Source of the DNA: Thraustochytrium sp. TN22 | Lineage: Eukaryota; Sar; Bigyra; Thraustochytrida; Thraustochytriidae | Assembly (NCBI GenBank): GCA_013306675.1 | Contig: JABLUY010000001.1 | Coordinates: 562,902 to 626,901 of the forward strand | Direction of reading: 5' to 3' | DNA: 64,000 nucleotides | Part shown: positions 59,612 to 64,000 of the stretch, one piece after another | Numbering within the stretch: position 1 is the first letter of the stretch | Layout of the letters: the number at the start of each line of letters is the position of its first letter | Notes under the pieces: generated by a model | Told to the model about the DNA's origin: nothing | What the model saw: only the letters and a program-made list of their open reading frames with translations | The model's database searches: none | Position numbers and translations under genes: made by a program

Positions 59612-60518
59612 TTGCCCAAACTCACAAAGCACCGCGCCGCCGCCACGCGCGCGCGCGTATGTAAACAAACCAGAAGAAGCTGTGAAGAAGTGATTTGGAT
59701 GGAAAAACCTCTTTTGTGCGACTTGCCGAGGCAGGGAATCTCTTTTGTGCGACTTGCCGAGGCGTGCGGCTCGGTCCCGGGGTCGGCGCAAGGACGATCT
59801 CTGCAGTGAGATAAATGCAGCAAAAGGAGGTCGAGTGGGCAGCTCCTCAACATCGAAGTCGCACAGGTCCTTGTTGGACAAGACCTAGGTCAGCCGATTG
59901 TCGTGGAACTTGAGAGCACTAATGCACGCGAAGACGAAGCTTCCAAAGGGCCACTTGCGCCAGATAGTGGAGGCCGGGGCCTACGATGACGCAGTGCATC
60001 CAGTTTCTTGGCGCTGCAAGCATGCTTTTGGAGTGAGTCCTTTGGGGTCCCGACCACCTGGGGCGTGCCGACAGGAAATGGCGAGGTGGGCACCACTCCA
60101 GTGTCGCAGGCCGCATCAACGCACCAGAGCAGACGGCACGGCCAACGATAGCTTCTTCAAGCTCTCGGCGGGCGCCATCGCTTGCACCATCCTCTTCATT
60201 AGCAGGTTTGGCGCCGAGGACACCATGCGCTGCGCTGGTGCCGCGATTGCTGCCCCGTGGTCGCCGCGACACCAAGGATGGCAGCTGCCACGCCATGTCG
60301 ACCTGCACCGCAGGTCCACCCGCCAGCTGAAATGAATTCATGGACGCCAACTCATCATGAGCCAAGCGTCGCCGCCGCCAAGTGCCGAAGCATGTCCAGC
60401 AAAGCAAACAAGCAAGCAAGCAAGTCGGGCCTGACAGAACTCGGTAACGAGATGCTTGCTGGCTCGCAGGCGGTGAATCGAATCAATGCAATCAGTCACA
60501 GTGGGGCGGCGCACTTGC
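59612..60518. other. Convergent 3' spacer
   Basis: Between the stop codons of the SLC12 gene (+) and purM (-). Holds a 24-bp direct repeat (59709-59763) and an AAGC repeat near 60408-60425. A plus-strand frame with SFFKLSAGAIACTILFISRF near 60150 has no recognised domain, and I do not call it a gene. Confidence 0.5.
59709..59763. repeat. 24-bp direct repeat, two copies, period 31 bp
   Basis: CTCTTTTGTGCGACTTGCCG followed by AGGC occurs at 59709-59732 and 59740-59763 without mismatch. It lies 100 bp after the SLC12 stop codon, so probably in its 3' UTR. Confidence 0.9.
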
Positions 60519-61730
60519 TCACTTGCCCTCGGCCTCATAGTCAAAGGTACCGTGCGGGGACTTGATGGTCAGCTTGGCGCCCGTGGCGTCGGAGGCGGCG
60601 GCCTCGACGCGGCCGACAACCTGCGCGGGCACGTTGAACGAGGCGGAGATCTCGATGATCTTGTCGGCGACCTCGGGCGTGACGTAGAGCTCGAGGCGGT
60701 GGCCCATGTTGAAGACCTTGTACATCTCCTTCCACTCGGTGCCGGAGCACTCGTGGATAATGCGGAAGAGGGGTGGGATTTCGAGCAGGTTGTCCTTGAC
60801 GGCGTGCAGGCCGGCGCGGAGGAAGTGCAGGATCTTGGTCTGCGCGCCGCCGCTGCAGTGAATGATGCCGTGGATGGCCTCGCGGTCGACCTCGGCGAGA
60901 ATCTTCTTGAGGATGGGGGCGTAGGTGCGCGTGGGCGAGAGCACGAGCTTGCCGGCCGGCACGGTGGTGCCGGCGTCGTCGATGGCCACCGGGTCGGTGA
61001 GCGCGTACTTGCCGCTGTAGACGAGGTCCTTGGGCGTGGCCGGGTCGAAGCTCTCCGGGTACTTGTCCACGAGGTCCTTGTGGAATACGTCGTGGCGCGC
61101 CGAGGTGAGGCCGTTGGAGCCCATGCCGCCGTTGTACTCGGACTCGTAGGAGGCCTGGCCGTAGGAGGCAAGGCCCACGATGACGTTGCCGGCGCTGATG
61201 CGGCCGTTGTCGATGACCTTGCTCAGCGGCATGCGCGTGACGACCGTGGAGTCCACGATGACGGAGCGCACGAGGTCGCCGACGTCGGCCGTCTCACCGC
61301 CCGAGAGGACCGTGTCGATGCCCTGCTCGCGCATCTCGCGCAGAAAGTCCTCGGTGCCCTTAATGAGTGCCGACACGACCTCGCCCGGGACCAGGTTCTT
61401 GTTGCGGTTGATGATGGACGAGAGCATGATCTTCTCCTCCACCGCGCCGCAGCACGCCACGTCGTCCAGGTTCATCACGATGGCGTCCTGCGCGATGCCC
61501 TTCCACACCGACAGGTCGCCCGTCTCCTTCCAGTACATGTACGCCAGCGACGACTTGGTCCCTGCGCCGTCCGCGTGCATGATGAGCCCATAGTCGCTGG
61601 ACGCCAGGTCCTCCACGATCTTGCAGAAGGCCAGCGGGAACAGGCCCTTGTCCACGTCGCGGATCGCCGCGTGCACGTCCTCCTTGTCCGCGCTCACGCC
61701 GCGCGCCGCGTACCGCGCCGCGCCCGACAT
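60519..61730 (-). CDS. purM: Phosphoribosylformylglycinamidine cyclo-ligase (AIR synthetase), bacterial type
   Basis: The protein has 403 residues from MSGAARYAARGVSADKEDVH. It converts formylglycinamidine ribonucleotide to aminoimidazole ribonucleotide with ATP in purine synthesis. Diagnostic blocks are IMHADGAGTKSSLAYMYWKE, GIAQDAIVMNLDDVACCGA, LSGGETADVGDLVRSVIVDS and the IHCSGGAQTKIL loop. In fungi and animals this activity is fused to GARS (and GART); here it is a stand-alone enzyme. From memory of the family, the DADGAGTKSSLAY and ETGDLSVWKGIAQDA wording is that of the Bacteroidetes branch of PurM, which is longer than the ~345-residue E. coli type. Bacterial ancestry is therefore suspected. 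No organelle-targeting extension is obvious. Confidence 0.93.
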   Translation of the reverse strand: MSGAARYAARGVSADKEDVHAAIRDVDKGLFPLAFCKIVEDLASSDYGLIMHADGAGTKSSLAYMYWKETGDLSVWKGIAQDAIVMNLDDVACCGAVEEKIMLSSIINRNKNLVPGEVVSALIKGTEDFLREMREQGIDTVLSGGETADVGDLVRSVIVDSTVVTRMPLSKVIDNGRISAGNVIVGLASYGQASYESEYNGGMGSNGLTSARHDVFHKDLVDKYPESFDPATPKDLVYSGKYALTDPVAIDDAGTTVPAGKLVLSPTRTYAPILKKILAEVDREAIHGIIHCSGGAQTKILHFLRAGLHAVKDNLLEIPPLFRIIHECSGTEWKEMYKVFNMGHRLELYVTPEVADKIIEISASFNVPAQVVGRVEAAASDATGAKLTIKSPHGTFDYEAEGK

Positions 61731-62309
61731 CTTTGGGTCGTTGCTCCCCTGACGGATGGATGGGTTGATTGATTGATTGATCGATGGATTGCTCGCTGCT
61801 CGCCACTCGTGCTCGCCGCCTTGCCGCGGCCGCCGCAACTGCGCCAACGGGCCGCGCCACTGCGCTTTGCGCGATAACCCACTTGTGCGGGCCGCGCCTA
61901 AGTCGGCGCCGCCGCCGCCCACTGGCCACTGGCCAAGTCGCCAGAGAACAGGCCAACGGCGCCCGACTTGACCGGGAGAGAGCCCGAGCGAGCCGAGGGA
62001 CTCGGAGGGAGGGAGGGAGGGAGAAGGAGGGCCATCCTCAAGTGCGTGTCACCATCGCCATCGCTTGCAATTAAAGGGCCTAATGGGAGCGCTGCGCCTG
62101 AGGGGTCGCGGTTGCTACGGCCGGCCTCGGCGCCGAGCCGGCCTGAGCGCTTGCTGTACTCTTCTCTCACTCGCTCGCTCGCTAGCTAGCCTCGGCCTGC
62201 CTACCTGACGAAGCAGCTTCGTCATCGCTTTCCTTGGGCTTACAGTTGGCTTAGCACTTCAAGTTCGCTGGGGGTCAATCGCCGTCGGCGTCGTGCCGCG
62301 CAGTGCCTG
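61731..62309. other. Intergenic spacer
   Basis: The 5' flank of purM, with a GATT repeat at 61766-61783 and a GGGA repeat near 62008-62023, then the 3' flank of the transposase gene. A CACTTCAAGTTCGC motif lies at 62255-62268. I did not find a terminal inverted repeat for the transposase here by eye. Confidence 0.5.
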
Positions 62310-64000
62310 TCAATCAGCGTCCGCATCGTCAGGGGCAAAGTCGTCCGCAGGGAAGTCGTCAGGACCGCCCAGGGCGGAGTCGGCATCTGAGGAGTCAGCG
62401 TCCGAGGAGTCGGAGCCTTGGGCGTGCACGTCGGCAGCCGTGGCGAAACGGTGCAAGATGGCGTCGCGAGTGGCGATCCAGGACTGGATGCTCTCCTCGC
62501 CGTGCGGCGTGGCCAAGGCCTCGAGCTCACGGCTGAGACGAACGCGGAGCTGGGCCAAGGTGGTGTCATCTTCGGTTCCCGCGTGGCGGCCGACGGCGCC
62601 CTTGACGTGGGACCAGAGCGGATCCATCGGGTGCAGGTCCGGGTAGCGCGCGGGAAGAAAGAGGACGCGGTGCCCGGCCGCCGCCGCGAGCGCCACCACC
62701 TCGGGCTGCACATTCGCAGCGATGTAATCTTTGAGCAGCGCGCGGGCCTGGGCCTTGGTGCGGACGCGCGCGCGCGAGACGCCGAAGCGGTCGAGCTCCG
62801 CGAGCAGGTCGGCGCGCTTGAGGCGCGAGACGCGCGGCGCGTTGGGCGGCAGCGCACGGTGGTGGCGGGCGGAGTCCATGACGATGAGCGAGGGCTCGCT
62901 CAGCCCGGGCAGCAGTTGGTCACGCCACCACGCGAGGAAGCCGGCGCTGGAAAAGTCGTCCAGGTAGTCGCCCTTGTGCGCCGGACAGGCGGCCACCAGG
63001 ACCGACCCCGGCACGAGGCCGGCCTTGCGATCCGGGTACCGCGCGCTGGCGCCTTGAACAGCCATGAGCACGCTCAGCCGGTAGGCGTCGTCCGCGGCGG
63101 ACGCGCCGGCATTGCGGCGCGCCTGGCTGGTCGTGGGCGCGCTCGGGAAGCGAAAGGCCAGGTCCTGCTCGTCCGTCGGGTCGTAGACCGAGGTGTCCGA
63201 CCTGCGGTAGTGCTGGTGCACGTACGCTTCGTCCAGGTAGACCTCGCGCAGCTGGTCCGGCGGCGGGAGCTCGCGGTTCGTGAGCAGTGCGCTGACGTAG
63301 TTGTCGCGCAGCAGGACCTGGTCCGGCGGCATGGCGAGGCGGTCGGAGCGGCGGCCGCTGCGAAAGCCCTGTGCGCGCAGGTACCGTCGGGCGGCGCGCT
63401 GCGCCGAGAGGTGCGCCTTGGCGGTGGGCAGCCCGCTCGGGTCGCGGTTGTCGGCCACGAGGAAGCCGCGCTCCAGCAGCAAGTCGGTGACCTCGGAGGC
63501 CGTGGCGCGGTCGCGCAGCGCGCGCTTCTCGTCGATCAGGTCGCGCACCGCCACGAAGACGCCCCTGGCGCGCGGCACGCGCGTGGCCTTGGCGGTCCTG
63601 TTGCCGCGGTCGCCCTTGTCGAGCGCCGCGGCGGCGGCGGCCGCGGCCCTGCCCGCGGCCTTGGCGTCGGTCCACGCCTTGACGATGCCGCCCAGCGTGT
63701 TGGTGGACATGCCCAGCAGCGCCGCGACGGTGGGCACGGCCCTGATGGCGCGCTTCTGGCCTGCCTCCTTCTGCTTGGCCAGCTCCTCGCTCTGGTACGC
63801 GAAGAAGGCGTGCAGCGCCAGCAGCCGCTCGTTCCTCGACAGCCGCGGCCTGCCCCTGGCCCGCCGCACGTCCTCCAGCTCTGCGCGCAGGGCGTCGCCG
63901 CTCGCCGTCACCCTGGCCTTGCGCGCGCTGCTGCCGCCGCCGCTGCCGCCGCCGCCCGCGCCCGCGCCGCGCCGCTTGCGCCCGCGCGCGCGCGCGCCCA
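62310..64000 (-). CDS. Tc1/mariner-IS630 superfamily transposase (5' partial)
   Basis: The frame is open to the right edge with no ATG in its last 30 codons, so the start lies beyond the window; 563 codons are visible. The N-terminal part has basic, AT-hook-like Arg/Gly/Lys sequence and a helix-turn-helix region (VPTVAALLGMSTNTLGGIVK). A DDE_3-type catalytic core follows: first Asp in EVYLDEAYVHQHY, second in LIVMDSARHH, and the third in the classic YPDLHPMDPLWSHVKG (PDLNP.E/D motif), giving a DDD triad. Such enzymes cut and paste DNA transposons at TA sites. The frame is intact over the catalytic core, so the element may be recently active or domesticated. The C-terminal tail is acidic (Ser/Asp repeats, DSSDADSSDADS). 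Terminal repeats are not visible, since the other end lies outside. Confidence 0.9.
   Translation of the reverse strand, partial: GARARGRKRRGAGAGGGGSGGGSSARKARVTASGDALRAELEDVRRARGRPRLSRNERLLALHAFFAYQSEELAKQKEAGQKRAIRAVPTVAALLGMSTNTLGGIVKAWTDAKAAGRAAAAAAAALDKGDRGNRTAKATRVPRARGVFVAVRDLIDEKRALRDRATASEVTDLLLERGFLVADNRDPSGLPTAKAHLSAQRAARRYLRAQGFRSGRRSDRLAMPPDQVLLRDNYVSALLTNRELPPPDQLREVYLDEAYVHQHYRRSDTSVYDPTDEQDLAFRFPSAPTTSQARRNAGASAADDAYRLSVLMAVQGASARYPDRKAGLVPGSVLVAACPAHKGDYLDDFSSAGFLAWWRDQLLPGLSEPSLIVMDSARHHRALPPNAPRVSRLKRADLLAELDRFGVSRARVRTKAQARALLKDYIAANVQPEVVALAAAAGHRVLFLPARYPDLHPMDPLWSHVKGAVGRHAGTEDDTTLAQLRVRLSRELEALATPHGEESIQSWIATRDAILHRFATAADVHAQGSDSSDADSSDADSALGGPDDFPADDFAPDDADAD

Noticed and set aside
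57956-59881. 641-codon minus-strand frame
   Set aside because: Shadow of the SLC12 C-terminus; no domain and no supported start.
60486-61772. 428-codon plus-strand frame opposite purM
   Set aside because: Antisense GC shadow; purM itself is unmistakable.
1-64000. CRISPR arrays, bacterial operons and riboswitches
   Set aside because: The direct repeats seen are simple tandem or two-copy repeats without regular unique spacers, and the gene content is eukaryotic.

Overview
This is a nuclear genomic window from a GC-rich, intron-poor eukaryote. Twenty-one long genes read as single uninterrupted frames. Many start in a Kozak-like gccgccATGG or gcc-rich context, they lie on both strands with 0.2-4 kb spacers, and there are no operons or Shine-Dalgarno patterns. 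A polycystin-like channel, a chloride cotransporter of eukaryotic SLC12 type, an SFT2 trafficking protein, SANT and SWIB proteins and a MINDY deubiquitinase make it clearly eukaryotic. High GC, missing introns and very low-complexity proteins fit a heterotrophic stramenopile of the thraustochytrid type; that assignment is inference, not proof.

Layout. 1-9.3 kb: the 3' end of an AFG1-like ATPase ending in an EF-hand (+), a small longin-like protein (-), an acylated C2-like/sterol-glucosyltransferase protein (-) and a small single-pass mitochondrial-type protein (+). 9.3-15.6 kb: gene-poor and decayed, with a 1,122-bp-offset tandem duplication, an AT-rich island between 9-bp direct repeats, and a frameshifted LysM/GPI-type reading frame. 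15.7-22.7 kb: four genes on the minus strand (double-SWIB protein, SFT2, a disordered protein, a secreted LRR-vWA protein). 22.7-26.4 kb: another gene-poor stretch, with one possible minus-strand gene remnant. 26.4-31.9 kb: an acylated disordered protein, a PH-domain protein and a PhyH-type dioxygenase, all plus. 32-40.9 kb: a triple-repeat protein (-), a polycystin-like channel (-), a large protein with a piggyBac-type C-terminal Cys/His module (+) and an ankyrin protein (-). 43.9-47.7 kb: a giant repeat-rich protein with a sequon-bearing 11-residue repeat. 47.9-54.2 kb: a SANT-MINDY deubiquitinase (-), a U1-type zinc-finger protein (-) and a HAD/serine-hydrolase fusion (+). 55.6-59.6 kb: an SLC12 cation-chloride cotransporter (+). 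60.5-64 kb: a stand-alone PurM of bacterial (Bacteroidetes-like) type (-) and a Tc1/mariner-IS630 type transposase running off the right edge (-).

The genes do not form one pathway. What recurs is domain recombination (AFG1+EF-hand, SANT+MINDY, HAD+serine hydrolase, C2-like+glycosyltransferase, LRR+vWA), two predicted N-myristoylated/palmitoylated proteins, and traces of mobile elements (an intact-looking transposase, a piggyBac-like tail). I found no tRNA, rRNA, CRISPR array or single coherent novel defence system. The most promising leads are the domain fusions and the piggyBac-tailed protein.
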